A stretch of DNA of 64,000 nt from Bacillus sp. RO2 (GTDB lineage Bacteria; Bacillota; Bacilli; Bacillales; Bacillaceae_I), in assembly GCF_012911845.1 (NCBI RefSeq), contig NZ_JAAXCU010000030.1:1-64000 (forward strand), written 5' to 3'. Positions 52,158 through 61,068 of this stretch are shown piece after piece. The position numbers were made by a program, and so were the translations under genes. The notes beneath the pieces were generated by a model. It did no database searches, was not told where the DNA came from, and saw only the letters and a program-made list of their open reading frames with translations. How positions within the stretch are numbered: position 1 is the first letter of the stretch; the number at the start of each line of letters is the position of its first letter.

Positions 52158-53375
52158 ATGGATCCACTTGATATTATGACGAATATCGAAAAGGTCACCC
52201 CTTATTTTCAAGCAATTTTTAGTGCAGATGCCCAAGAAGTAATTGGATATGAAGTGCTAGGAAGGTTTCAGTTGGAAAACGGTGATGTGAAAAGTTTAGG
52301 GTCATTTTTTCGTGACGATACAGTGCCTGGGGAATACCAGCTAGAAGTAGATAAGGTAATTATCAATAAAGCCTTAACTTACTATACTGAACAAGATTGT
52401 ACGTTAAAGTTATTCTTCAATCAAAACGCAGACCTTCTATTGGAAGATCAGGGAGAATCATTGCTTGAACTTTTTCTGTCGTATGTTCCAAAAGGATTAA
52501 AGCTAGAAAATATCGTGATTGAAATAGACGAACATTCTTCTAAAGAAGGAGAAGAATTTCTTCAGCACCTCTTTAGTTACTATAGAACCTATGGTATTCA
52601 ACTTTCCGTAGCAAATATCGGGGACACGGGTGCAAACATGGATCGAATTGGACGCTTGAATCCGAATATATTAAAAGTTAATTTAGAAATTCTTCGTCAA
52701 TCACATGAAGTCGCAGCTCATCAAGATATCTTGCACTCTTTATCCATTTTATCTAGAAAAATAGGTGCTGCATTAATGTATGAGAACATGGAAGCATCTT
52801 TTCAATTGCAATATGCTTGGAGAAATGGTGGGAGGTTTTATCAGGGTTACTATCTACATAGACCTAGTTCAGCTTTTATTGAGATTAACCATGCAAAGAA
52901 AATGCTTGTTGATAAGTTCCAACAATTTATTCGTTATGAAAAAAGAAAATTACGGGCTATTCATCAGTTTACCGGAATGCTCCAAGCTAGACTTCAGCCT
53001 CTCCTAATAAAAGGGCATAACCTAGAAGATTATGATGATTGGCTACACTCTATTGCAGGGGAACTTAACAATATAAGTTTCCGTATGTATATTTGTGACG
53101 AGAATGGATTCCAGCTTTCTCCCAATCTCTTCAGAGAAAATGGTAAGTGGACAGCAGACAGCCAATATAGAGGGAAGAATTGGAGTTGGAGGCCTTATTT
53201 TCTAGAACATATTATGAAAATGAGCATGGAGAAAAAAGGAATATTATCGGACTTGTACAGTGATATTGAATCTGGTGAAAGTGTTCGCACCTATTCCTGT
53301 CTTATTACGAAAAACCGCTTCTTATATGTCGATATATCTTATGAGTATCTATATGAAAACCAGGATCTTTTATAA
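52158..53375 (+). CDS. ykuI: YkuI-type EAL domain protein with degenerate active site
   Basis: 405 aa, an EAL domain (about 1-250) and a C-terminal alpha/beta domain (about 255-405), as in B. subtilis YkuI. The EAL motif reads EVL (Glu32). The usual metal/catalytic Asp after helix 5 is replaced: ANIGD with Ala152-Asn153 instead of Asp-Asn, and LKVN (Asn175) instead of LKID. Loss of two acidic residues predicts no phosphodiesterase activity, so a c-di-GMP sensor role is likely. GGGAGAACGAG precedes the ATG. Confidence 0.9.
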   Translation: MDPLDIMTNIEKVTPYFQAIFSADAQEVIGYEVLGRFQLENGDVKSLGSFFRDDTVPGEYQLEVDKVIINKALTYYTEQDCTLKLFFNQNADLLLEDQGESLLELFLSYVPKGLKLENIVIEIDEHSSKEGEEFLQHLFSYYRTYGIQLSVANIGDTGANMDRIGRLNPNILKVNLEILRQSHEVAAHQDILHSLSILSRKIGAALMYENMEASFQLQYAWRNGGRFYQGYYLHRPSSAFIEINHAKKMLVDKFQQFIRYEKRKLRAIHQFTGMLQARLQPLLIKGHNLEDYDDWLHSIAGELNNISFRMYICDENGFQLSPNLFRENGKWTADSQYRGKNWSWRPYFLEHIMKMSMEKKGILSDLYSDIESGESVRTYSCLITKNRFLYVDISYEYLYENQDLL

Positions 53376-53440
53376 GCAGTGAATAGAATTTATCCGTTTG
53401 TTTACCTTAAGAGTATAGATTGCTCGGTGAGGTGATTAAA

Positions 53441-53680
53441 ATGGGTTCTTTTGATTTTATTTTGGCTATTTTAGCATTGATTATTGTTGCTGGCGCTTTG
53501 GTCTACACGTATAAATTAGGGCGTCAGGAAAGTACACAGGCAACAACCCAGGATTCATCCATAAGTGAAAAAGTTCAAGATCATTATGTATTGAAAAACC
53601 CTGTTTTTGTAGCTTTATTAATAGCAACGGTATTAATATTGTTGTATATCGTATATGCTGCACTTAATTCTAATTGGTAG
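53441..53680 (+). CDS. small membrane protein with two helices
   Basis: 79 aa. Two helices (about 4-25 and 54-75) separated by a polar segment with Gln/Thr/Ser. Starts at ATG 53441 behind GGTGAGGTG. No family is recognised. A terminator follows. Confidence 0.6.
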   Translation: MGSFDFILAILALIIVAGALVYTYKLGRQESTQATTQDSSISEKVQDHYVLKNPVFVALLIATVLILLYIVYAALNSNW

Positions 53681-53695
53681 TAGTAGTACTAGGAG

Positions 53696-53723
53696 CCCTT
53701 ACAGAAATTGTAAGGGTTATTTG
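53696..53723 (+). terminator. rho-independent terminator
   Basis: CCCTTACA/TGTAAGGG perfect stem, weak T-tail. Confidence 0.6.
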
Positions 53724-53865
53724 TGTTTGGAGTTGAGTCAGAAGGGTAGAGATAAAGATAGTAAATAATTTGTCAGTTTTCAACGTAATTTTACGAACGT
53801 TTATAAACCCTTGTCCGCTCTGTTCTTGATACAATTAGAACACATCATCTGAGGAGGAGAATGGA

Positions 53866-54546
53866 TTGCTTAAAAATATGACAGGAATTATTGCCATCAT
53901 AACCATACTATTTTTCGGCTCAAACTATGCTAGTGCAGAACAATCGCCTGTAGACCATGAAGTTTATTCCTTTTTGAAAGATGCGTTTCAATCACAGATT
54001 TCACTGGGTGAAAAACATCATTCGTTAGAAGAAATCGATCAGCTACTAAATCCCTATTTTACAAAAGAGTACCAGGAATCTTTCCTTAAAGAGCATTTAT
54101 TTAAAGAAGAAGCAGGCTATATAACATACGGTACTGATTTTCCGGCATATTACATTCCTTTCTTTAGCTATGATGAAGAAACAAAAGTGATAAAAGGGCA
54201 AGATGGAGAGCTTATTGTTTATGAATTCTTTGCTTCCGAAGAGGATATGCCAAGCCTTTATGATGATCACTATGAGTATGTAAAAATACAAGAAACATCC
54301 TCTGGCTGGAAAGTGATGGACTATGGTTTTGAATATGAGACGCCAGAATTTGTGAAAAGCAATGAAAAGGAACAAGAGGCAAACTTAGTCAAAACATTTT
54401 CCAGCTCAAATGTTAGTGTAAACAAAATTTATTCCTTTGGCATGTTAACCAATCCTTTTTTTCATTCCTTTCCAAATACCATTCCGGTGATGGTTTCTCA
54501 TATATTTCATGATTTTGATAAAAATAGCTTCCTCGTAACAAGATGA
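53866..54546 (+). CDS. exported DUF3993-like protein
   Basis: 226 aa. Signal peptide to about Ala24, then a soluble domain with ITYGTDFPAYYIPFFSYDEETK and VKIQETSSGWKVMDYGFEYETPEF, which resembles DUF3993 proteins of Bacillus; name from memory. Function unknown. The start is TTG (53866), six to nine bases from GAGGAGGAG; an ATG at 53862 meets an early stop. Single gene with its own terminator. Confidence 0.7.
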   Translation: MLKNMTGIIAIITILFFGSNYASAEQSPVDHEVYSFLKDAFQSQISLGEKHHSLEEIDQLLNPYFTKEYQESFLKEHLFKEEAGYITYGTDFPAYYIPFFSYDEETKVIKGQDGELIVYEFFASEEDMPSLYDDHYEYVKIQETSSGWKVMDYGFEYETPEFVKSNEKEQEANLVKTFSSSNVSVNKIYSFGMLTNPFFHSFPNTIPVMVSHIFHDFDKNSFLVTR

Positions 54547-54552
54547 CATACT

Positions 54553-54583
54553 AAAAAAAGAGCGTAAACATACGCTCTTTTTT
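54553..54583 (+). terminator. rho-independent terminator
   Basis: AAAAGAGCGTA/TACGCTCTTTT with AACA loop; T-run on both sides. Confidence 0.92.
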
Positions 54584-54662
54584 GGTGAAAGCAAATAAAA
54601 AGCTTTCTTCTATCATCCTATTAGTGGTATGATGTATTCTCTTGCGACATTCACTTTGGAGC

Positions 54663-54899
54663 CTATTCCTCTATGCCTAATAAACTTTGCAGCTTTGACA
54701 GGTCAAATCCTTTTACAACCTGCTCATCGACTGTTACAGTAGGAGTGGAATATGACTGTAATTCATGTACTAAATAATCTCTTGCTTGAAGATCTTCAGA
54801 GATGTCAATCACCTTATAGGAGATATTATGGTGTGTTAAAAATTGTTTTACCACCTGACACGGGGGACAATCAGGTTGAGTATAGACGGTTATATTCAT
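54663..54899 (-). CDS. glutaredoxin-family protein
   Basis: 78 aa. Thioredoxin fold with redox motif CPPC (Cys11-Cys14), cis-Pro in YSTPTVTVD and the C-terminal GFDLSKLQSLL. Reduces disulfides; the partner is unknown. ATG at 54899 is behind CGAGGAGCTG; a longer frame to 54953 lacks a site. Opposite in strand to its neighbours. Confidence 0.88.
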   Translation of the reverse strand: MNITVYTQPDCPPCQVVKQFLTHHNISYKVIDISEDLQARDYLVHELQSYSTPTVTVDEQVVKGFDLSKLQSLLGIEE

Positions 54900-54978
54900 G
54901 GATACAGCTCCTCGTAAGAAAAATTTCACAACTTCGCATGTTTTATTCGTCATTTTAGACTACAATAAAAGGGAAGTT

Positions 54979-55098
54979 ATGTTCGAACACTATAATATTA
55001 ATATTCCTACCTTTATTTTACCGGATATTGAAAGGTTTTGTACAAAAATACGAATGGCCTTACAAAACAAGGTGAATGATATAGGTAGGAAGGAATAG
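54979..55098 (+). CDS. possible 39-aa protein
   Basis: Starts MFEHYNINIPTFILPD and ends DIGRKE, with AAAAGGGAAG seven bases upstream and 15 bp before ykuJ. No family is recognised and low length makes chance possible. Likely translated if ykuJ is transcribed from upstream. Confidence 0.4.
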   Translation: MFEHYNINIPTFILPDIERFCTKIRMALQNKVNDIGRKE

Positions 55099-55113
55099 AA
55101 GGAGAGTTGTTAC

Positions 55114-55353
55114 ATGTCACTATTAGTAGGGATTGTAAAAAGATTAAATGATTTAAAAGAAACATCAGAAGCTGGAAATGAACCAGCACAGCGCTTTTTC
55201 GAAGTAAATGGAGAAAAAGTGTGCAGCGTGAAGTTCTTCGATAAGACCAATACATATGAATTGGAAGTATTTCTAAAAGGGGAAAACCCTAAAACGTATC
55301 AATTTGACAATATTGATATGATTGCCATTGAAATATTTGACTTGATCCACTAA
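55114..55353 (+). CDS. ykuJ: conserved protein YkuJ
   Basis: 79 aa, the same length as B. subtilis YkuJ. GNEPAQRFFEVNGEKVCSV and NPKTYQFDNIDMIAIEIF are the conserved parts. Small cytosolic protein of known fold but unknown function. AAGGAGAGTTG before the ATG. Next to ykuK as in B. subtilis, though two genes have been inserted between. Confidence 0.9.
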   Translation: MSLLVGIVKRLNDLKETSEAGNEPAQRFFEVNGEKVCSVKFFDKTNTYELEVFLKGENPKTYQFDNIDMIAIEIFDLIH

Positions 55354-55395
55354 GAAAAACAGGGAAACCTGAATTTCATCATGGAGGGATCTAAG

Positions 55396-55782
55396 ATGGG
55401 GAAAAACATTGATGATTATATAGATAGAGGGTTAAAGGGAACACCTGAAACAAAGCCAAGTGAGAGAAGGGAATACCTCTCTCAGCTACGAGAACGGATT
55501 ATTCTTGCATTAACAAACGGCCAAGTGATCCAACAGAAGCCTTATAAACCCATTTCGGATTTGATGAAGAGGTATCCTTCCTCTAAGCTGTATCTGGATG
55601 GAGATCTGGATTATATGCATCTTTCTAAATATATCCGGATTGCTAATGAAAATAATATCCCATTTACCATTGTCGACGATAAAGCTTCTTCAACCAATAT
55701 CGGACTAGTGCTTGCAAATCCAACAGCAATTGATAAAGATGATATTTTTATCTCAAGGGAAGAATTTCAACGTCATTTATAG
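55396..55782 (+). CDS. YueI-family (DUF1694) protein
   Basis: 128 aa. IDDYIDRGLKGTPETKPSERREYLSQLRERI is the typical start and FTIVDDKASSTNIGLVLA is the core of the YueI family. The fold resembles a nucleotide- or ligand-binding domain; role unknown. Starts at ATG 55396 after GGAGGGATC. In B. subtilis yueI lies elsewhere, so this is a lineage-specific arrangement. Confidence 0.8.
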   Translation: MGKNIDDYIDRGLKGTPETKPSERREYLSQLRERIILALTNGQVIQQKPYKPISDLMKRYPSSKLYLDGDLDYMHLSKYIRIANENNIPFTIVDDKASSTNIGLVLANPTAIDKDDIFISREEFQRHL

Positions 55783-55796
55783 TAGGAGTGGTTTAC

Positions 55797-55940
55797 ATGA
55801 TGCCAACGGTTCACTGTCCTAAGTGCAATCGGGAAGAAGAGATGGATAAAGTACTTACTGCCCATTCAAATCAAAATGTCATGTATCGATGCCCGCATTG
55901 TGCGTATTCGAAGTCACAGATCCAAACAAGTAAAGGTTAA
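55797..55940 (+). CDS. 47-aa zinc-ribbon protein
   Basis: The reading frame ATG-ATG-CCA-ACG to TAA encodes CPKC (7-10) and CPHC (32-35), a four-Cys zinc ribbon spaced like small RNA or DNA binding ribbons. AGGAG is eight bases from the first ATG, and the start is 14 bp after the YueI gene. A strong terminator begins at its stop. Function unknown; too short for routine ORF calling. Confidence 0.75.
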   Translation: MMPTVHCPKCNREEEMDKVLTAHSNQNVMYRCPHCAYSKSQIQTSKG

Positions 55941-55971
55941 CCAGGCTGTCCATCCACAGCCTGGTTTTTTT
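55939..55971 (+). terminator. rho-independent terminator
   Basis: AACCAGGCTGT/ACAGCCTGGTT perfect stem, T-run; begins in the stop codon of the zinc-ribbon gene. Confidence 0.95.
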
Positions 55972-56149
55972 ATGCCGTTTTGTCCATATAACAACTGAAA
56001 AATCATCGAAATTCACGTATAATTTTTTGATAATCGCGACAATAATGTAGATATATTTGTCATCCAACGCTAAACGTAAGAAAACACTACTTTTTTGGGA
56101 GAAAGGAACATATAAGTATAAGGGAAAGTACGGAAAAGGAAGTGGATAA

Positions 56150-56668
56150 ATGGATAACCCCAGCAAATTTATTAATATTACCCACGGCTACCTTACTTTT
56201 GAACAAGCTTATGAGAAAATCCTTTTGTTTATCCAAAAAGACGTGAGGGCCCCATACTTACTATCGATCGGTACAGATTCACATGTTTATCAACAAGAGA
56301 CAAAATTCATGACAGCGGTGCATCTCCATCGCGTTGGTAAAGGAGCATGGGGGTGTGTAAGGCCATACATCGTTAATAGAGCCATTAGAAGCCTGCATGA
56401 AAAAATATCACTTGAGACTGCATTAAGTCAAGAAATTGCGATGTTATTTACAATGGAAAAATTAGAAAAGATACAAAATCTGTTGCTGCCACACTTGGAG
56501 CATGGCGCGGATTTCCATTTTGAAATTCATCTCGATATTGGACAAAAAGGTGCTACAAAAGATTTCATACAGGAAATGACAGGAAGGATTACTGCCATGG
56601 GCTTGGATGCCAAAATAAAACCGGATGCATACACTGCCTTTTGTTATGCAAACCGCTATACAAAGTAA
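56150..56668 (+). CDS. ykuK: YkuK, RNase H-like DUF458 protein
   Basis: 172 aa. LLSIGTDSHVYQQETKFMTAVHLHR has the Asp-containing first strand of the RNase H-like fold, and HFEIHLDIGQKGATKDFIQEMTGRI closes the domain. B. subtilis YkuK has the same length and neighbours. Nuclease activity is likely but not shown. GGAAGTGG precedes the ATG. Confidence 0.9.
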   Translation: MDNPSKFINITHGYLTFEQAYEKILLFIQKDVRAPYLLSIGTDSHVYQQETKFMTAVHLHRVGKGAWGCVRPYIVNRAIRSLHEKISLETALSQEIAMLFTMEKLEKIQNLLLPHLEHGADFHFEIHLDIGQKGATKDFIQEMTGRITAMGLDAKIKPDAYTAFCYANRYTK

Positions 56669-56700
56669 AACCAATCATGGAAAGGAGTGAAAATGTTGCA

Positions 56701-56871
56701 ATGGAGACTTTAACTCAGGAAGAAAAAGATCTGCTGTTAACCTTATTGATATCAACTGATGTAGCCAAGGAATTGGTAATCAGTGAAATAAATGATATAG
56801 AGGTGGGGGAAAAAGAACTTGAGAAAATAACATACCAAAAACTGATAGAACTGTATGACAAAATCTCCTAG
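56701..56871 (+). CDS. abbA: AbrB antirepressor AbbA
   Basis: 56 aa from ATG 56701. LTQEEKDLLLTLLISTDVAKELVISEINDIEVG aligns with B. subtilis AbbA (EEEQKLLL..., SEINDIETG), and TYQKLIELYDK closes it. AbbA mimics DNA and blocks AbrB (and AbbA-like inhibition of AbrB-regulated genes in stationary phase). AAAGGAG is 13 bases upstream, a long spacing; an in-frame ATG at 56677 gives eight more residues and cannot be excluded. Confidence 0.82.
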   Translation: METLTQEEKDLLLTLLISTDVAKELVISEINDIEVGEKELEKITYQKLIELYDKIS

Positions 56872-57082
56872 TGATTTTCTTCCTGTAGCTGCCTTGTAAA
56901 GGGCAGTTTTTTTATTTCACTTTAAAATCTTCGTATCATAAGTCTATATTTGTCGAAGAAAGAAGATTATTTTATTAAGGTTAAAATTCGAGTCCAAGTC
57001 ATATTTGTGCTACAATGATATTGGTCAATTACACAAAGTGGCATATAGTATAAGAGAGTAAATAAAGAGAGGAAGAACATTT

Positions 57083-57544
57083 ATGATCAGCCTCCAAAGT
57101 AGTAAAGTATTAGGAGCAACTATCAAAGATTTAATTATCCCAGCCGAACGTGTGGCACATGTACAAGTAAAAAACAATTTAGAACACGCATTATTGGTTC
57201 TGACTAAAACAGGTTATACAGCTGTGCCTGTTCTTGATCCTAAATATAGGTTGCATGGACTTGTCAGCACTACCCACATTATGGATTCTATCCTTGGTTT
57301 AGAGCGAATTGAATTTGATAAACTTGAACATATGATTGTCGAAGATGTTATGAATAAAGAGCTTCCTTGTTTAAATGTAACGGACACTGTGGAAAAAGGT
57401 TTGGAGCTATTAGTTGACCATCCTTTTGTTTGTGTGCAGGATGAAAACGATGTGTTTGAAGGTATCCTCACACGCCGTACAATCCTAGACAGATTGAATA
57501 CACATTTTCAAACAAATGAAATGGAAAAAGACCCGGAAGCATAG
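57083..57544 (+). CDS. cbpB: CBS-domain protein CbpB (YkuL)
   Basis: 153 aa with two CBS motifs (about 20-70 and 85-145). In B. subtilis CbpB (formerly YkuL/DarB) binds cyclic-di-AMP and, unbound, activates Rel and pyruvate carboxylase. Position between abbA and a LysR gene is conserved. AGAGAGGAAG is the ribosome site. The 3' end of the gene forms the 5' arm of the terminator. Confidence 0.92.
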   Translation: MISLQSSKVLGATIKDLIIPAERVAHVQVKNNLEHALLVLTKTGYTAVPVLDPKYRLHGLVSTTHIMDSILGLERIEFDKLEHMIVEDVMNKELPCLNVTDTVEKGLELLVDHPFVCVQDENDVFEGILTRRTILDRLNTHFQTNEMEKDPEA

Positions 57545-57555
57545 GGTCTTTTTTT
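57525..57555 (+). terminator. terminator overlapping the end of cbpB
   Basis: AAAAGACCC/GGGTCTTTT with nine-base loop that contains the TAG stop; T-run after. Confidence 0.9.
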
Positions 57556-57672
57556 ATTACAGTCTAAGGTTGCATTAAAGTTGTTAAAGGGTACAATTTA
57601 CATAGAGTCACGAAATATATATTCATTTAAAGAAATTTATATTGCCAAACATGAGAGAGAGAAGGGAAAGAA

Positions 57673-59181
57673 ATGGGAACTGCAACGCTCGAGAGGCAAG
57701 AAGTGAAACAGGCCTCACCAAACAAAACGAAAAAGCCATTTGTGCTAGCAGCTATTATGCTTGCAATGTTCATGGCAGCCATCGAAGCGACCATTGTGTC
57801 CACAGCCATGCCTGCCATCGCTGCAGATCTTGGGGGATTCTCTTTATACAGTTGGGTATTCTCTTCCTATCTATTAATGAATGCAGTAACCGTCTTGATA
57901 TACGGTAAACTATCGGACTTGTTTGGTAGAAAGCCAATACTTACATTTGGAATCATCGTCTTTTTAGTTGGGTCTTTATTGTGTGGAATGGCTACTTCCA
58001 TTGAAATGTTAATCATTTTCCGATTTATTCAAGGTTTCGGAGCAGGAGCCGTTATGCCGATTGCATCGACTATTGTGGGGGATATGTACACAAAAGAGGA
58101 AAGGGCAAAAATTCAAGGGTATTTATCGAGTGTATGGGGTATATCAGCAATCTTAGGACCTGCTATTGGCGGGTTGCTTGTTCAGTATGTTAGCTGGAGA
58201 TTTGTATTTTGGGTAAATATCCCTTTAGGAATTTTAGCCATTATCGGTCTTTATCTCTTTCTTCATGAAGGAGTGGAAAAGAAGAAACACTCGATTGATT
58301 ATGCAGGAGCAGGATTGTTATTTGTATCTGTGAGTTCATTCATGCTTGTCATGGTGGAAGGTGGTGTAAGATGGGAGTGGATGTCGGCTCCTGTATTTAG
58401 TCTTATAGCCGTCTCAGCAATAGCCTTTATATTCTTTATTCTTCAAGAAAAGAGAGCGAAGGATCCGATGATGCCGTTTGATATTTGGCAGGAACGGTCC
58501 ATCCTAATAGCCAATACTACATCGTTGACCACTGGAGTCATGTTAATAGGTATTTCTAGCTTTTTACCAGCCTTTGTTCAAGGTGTTATGGAGAGGCCGC
58601 CGATTGTTGCTGGTTTCACCTTGACTACCATGTCCATTGGATGGCCGATTGCAGCAATGATAGCTGGAAGGCTTTTGTTGAAAATTGGATTTCGGACCAC
58701 TTCCATTATTGGTGGAGTTGCCTTGATACTGGGGAGCATCATTTTCATGACATTAAGCCCTGATGATGGACCAGTCTGGGCCGCTTTTGGTTCCTTCATG
58801 ATCGGTGTGGGGATGGGCTTTTCGACAACTGCCTTCATTGTCTCTATCCAAAGCACAGTTCCTTGGCAAAAACGAGGAGTAGCAACCGCATCCAATATGT
58901 TTATGAGAACACTTGGAAGTACTATTGGAGCTGCACTGTTAGGTGGAGTATTGAATTCCAGAATACAGGAGCATTTAAAGAAAAATGGAGCTTTGAGTGA
59001 GTTTTCTTTAGATTCTACGACACTACTTCTAAATGAGGATCAGCGCAATCAACTTTCAGAATCCATGAGAGCGTTGCTTCAGGATGGATTAACATCCGCA
59101 CTTCAGACAGTTTATCTTGTTGTTGCAGGATTTGCTGTCATCAGCTTCATCTTAATATTGCTATTACCAAAGAAAAGTTAA
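57673..59181 (+). CDS. MFS multidrug exporter, DHA2 (14 TM)
   Basis: 502 aa with 14 membrane segments. Motif A (GKLSDLFGRKP) and motif C (GPAIGGLLVQYVSWRFVFWVNIPLG) are those of EmrB/QacA drug:proton antiporters. The family usually exports lipophilic cations or antibiotics. AGAGAAGGGAAAG precedes the ATG. Located where B. subtilis has ccpC and flavodoxin genes downstream of ykuL. Substrate unknown. Confidence 0.92.
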   Translation: MGTATLERQEVKQASPNKTKKPFVLAAIMLAMFMAAIEATIVSTAMPAIAADLGGFSLYSWVFSSYLLMNAVTVLIYGKLSDLFGRKPILTFGIIVFLVGSLLCGMATSIEMLIIFRFIQGFGAGAVMPIASTIVGDMYTKEERAKIQGYLSSVWGISAILGPAIGGLLVQYVSWRFVFWVNIPLGILAIIGLYLFLHEGVEKKKHSIDYAGAGLLFVSVSSFMLVMVEGGVRWEWMSAPVFSLIAVSAIAFIFFILQEKRAKDPMMPFDIWQERSILIANTTSLTTGVMLIGISSFLPAFVQGVMERPPIVAGFTLTTMSIGWPIAAMIAGRLLLKIGFRTTSIIGGVALILGSIIFMTLSPDDGPVWAAFGSFMIGVGMGFSTTAFIVSIQSTVPWQKRGVATASNMFMRTLGSTIGAALLGGVLNSRIQEHLKKNGALSEFSLDSTTLLLNEDQRNQLSESMRALLQDGLTSALQTVYLVVAGFAVISFILILLLPKKS

Positions 59182-59182
59182 G

Positions 59183-59229
59183 AAAAGCGCCAGCTCTTAA
59201 GTAAATATATTTTAGAGCTGGCGCTTTTT
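59183..59229. terminator. terminator between convergent genes
   Basis: AAAAGCGCCAGCTCT/AGAGCTGGCGCTTTT with a 16-base loop. Confidence 0.92.
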
Positions 59230-59234
59230 CGTTG

Positions 59235-59975
59235 CTAATATATAATTTTCAAGAATAAATAGACGATGAGACAAATAGAAAAAGCGCTAAGTATCTTCTG
59301 CCACGGAAGAAAAGCCAGCCTGTTGGCCAGTTTTATTGCAGTTTGTGCACCTAAAAAAGAGCCTAATCCAAGCGACACCCCAACCTTCCAATCAAAATAC
59401 CCCATGGAGAAGTATACAATAAATGACACAAAACAGCTGGCGAAAGTTTGTAGCCTTGTGAGTCCAATACTGGTTAGGAAAGAATGTCCTGCAGTTAAAA
59501 AAGAATGCATAAGCAGCGTGGCTTGACCTGGACCGAATAGTCCGTCGAAGGCACCAATACCTATATAAGTTGGATAAAACAGCGGGGACGGCGTGCCATT
59601 GTTATCATTTCGCTTTATTTTGGATTTTACGATATTAAGGATGGTGGCAATGACCAACAAACCCAAAGCTACCTTAAGTAAAATTTCCTCTGTAAGAAAG
59701 GATGCTAATAGTGCACCAGCAATGCCTCCAGTGATGGTAAATGGAACAATGGATAATCCTAGTTTCAAATTTACTTGTTTCTTTTTCCAAATCGTATAAA
59801 AGCTGGTAAACGAACTGAAAGAATTAGAAAATTTATTGGATGCGATAGCAGTGTGAATAGGCACTCCCAATAGCAGCATAGAAGGCAAATTGATCAAGCC
59901 TCCTCCACCACCGAGGGTGCCTATGAATGTGGCGATAAAGCCGATTAATGTAAGATAGTAGTATGGTGTTTCCAT
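59235..59975 (-). CDS. TSUP (TauE/SafE) anion exporter
   Basis: 246 aa with eight membrane segments in two repeats. GTLGGGGGLINLPSMLLLG and FDGLFGPGQATLLMHSFL are the duplicated glycine-rich motifs of the TauE family, which move sulfite, sulfonates or organic acids. ATG 59975 behind GAAGGTGAC; an upstream start in frame has no site. Divergent from the LysR gene, with 121 bp between, a classic regulator-target arrangement. Confidence 0.85.
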   Translation of the reverse strand: METPYYYLTLIGFIATFIGTLGGGGGLINLPSMLLLGVPIHTAIASNKFSNSFSSFTSFYTIWKKKQVNLKLGLSIVPFTITGGIAGALLASFLTEEILLKVALGLLVIATILNIVKSKIKRNDNNGTPSPLFYPTYIGIGAFDGLFGPGQATLLMHSFLTAGHSFLTSIGLTRLQTFASCFVSFIVYFSMGYFDWKVGVSLGLGSFLGAQTAIKLANRLAFLPWQKILSAFSICLIVYLFLKIIY

Positions 59976-60096
59976 GTTGTCACCTTCTTTCAACAATACT
60001 TTGTCTTTCTACTTCATTTTATGCGCTTAAAAGTCATAATGAAATGACATTAAAATTAAGATATACTATAAGAAAAACTTATATTGAGGGTAGTGT

Positions 60097-60975
60097 ATGA
60101 ATACATCAGAATTTCAAATTTTATCGGTAATGGCAAAAGAAAAAAATATGAGAAAAGCTTCTGAACGATTGTTTGTTTCCCAGCCGGCTTTGTCCCAGCG
60201 CTTACAATCCATTGAAAAAAATTGGAATACCAAAATATTTATCAGAACGCAAAAAGGGTTACTGATTACACCTGCTGGTGAAAAAATTGTGGAATTTGCT
60301 GAAGAGGTATTGGCAAAAGAAGCAAAAGTAAGAGAAGAAATTACTTCACTCGATAAAGAAATCTACGGTACTTTAAAGATTGCTGTGGCTACCATTATCG
60401 GTCAATATTGGCTTCCAAAAGTATTAAAAAGGTTTATTCAAAAATATCCTAATGCCAAAGTCTCTCTTGTGACAGGGTGGAGCAGTGATATTGTAAAAAG
60501 TTTGTATGAAGATGAAGTGCACTTGGGGATTATCCGTGGAAACCCGGAATGGAAAGGGGTAAAGAAACACCTGCTTAGAGACAAGCTTTACCTAGTGGAT
60601 ACAGAAATAAAAGAGCTTTCTGAACTGGAACTTACGGAACGACCTTTTATTCAATTTAAGAGCGATTCCACCTATTATCAAGAAATTCAAGTTTGGTGGC
60701 ACAAAAAATTTCAGGCTCCACCAAAGCGGACCATTGTGGTAGATCAAATTGAGACATGTAAACAAATGGCGCTGAATGGAATTGGTTATGCCATCCTGCC
60801 TTCCATCACATTACAGGATGATTATGATAACATCAAAAAAATTCCGCTAGAAGAGGATGAAGTATCCAACCTACACCGAGATACATGGTTAATTGGTTAT
60901 GAGTCCTCCTTTAATTTAAAGCAGGTGGAAGCATTTCTAGAAGTATTAGAGGAATATCATCACGGAGGAAATTAA
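60097..60975 (+). CDS. LysR-family transcriptional regulator
   Basis: 292 aa. Winged helix-turn-helix at 3-62 (EFQILSVMAKEKNMRKASERLFVSQPALSQRLQSIE) and a substrate-binding domain (about 90-290) with TGWSSDIVKSLY and ETCKQMALNGIGYAILPS. It probably regulates the divergent TauE-type gene. It sits where B. subtilis has ccpC, but the sequence does not look like CcpC. GAGGGTAGTG is the ribosome site. Confidence 0.88.
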   Translation: MNTSEFQILSVMAKEKNMRKASERLFVSQPALSQRLQSIEKNWNTKIFIRTQKGLLITPAGEKIVEFAEEVLAKEAKVREEITSLDKEIYGTLKIAVATIIGQYWLPKVLKRFIQKYPNAKVSLVTGWSSDIVKSLYEDEVHLGIIRGNPEWKGVKKHLLRDKLYLVDTEIKELSELELTERPFIQFKSDSTYYQEIQVWWHKKFQAPPKRTIVVDQIETCKQMALNGIGYAILPSITLQDDYDNIKKIPLEEDEVSNLHRDTWLIGYESSFNLKQVEAFLEVLEEYHHGGN

Positions 60976-61068
60976 AAAACTTGTTGAGATAATATTGGAT
61001 TATATATAAAAGAAATAGTAATATAAAACTTTGAGATACTAGACTTAATAATAAGGTGGAGCACTTTT

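Noticed and set aside
60097-60975. LysR gene as ccpC
   Set aside because: It has the position of ccpC, but the recognisable CcpC N-terminal and core sequence is not there.
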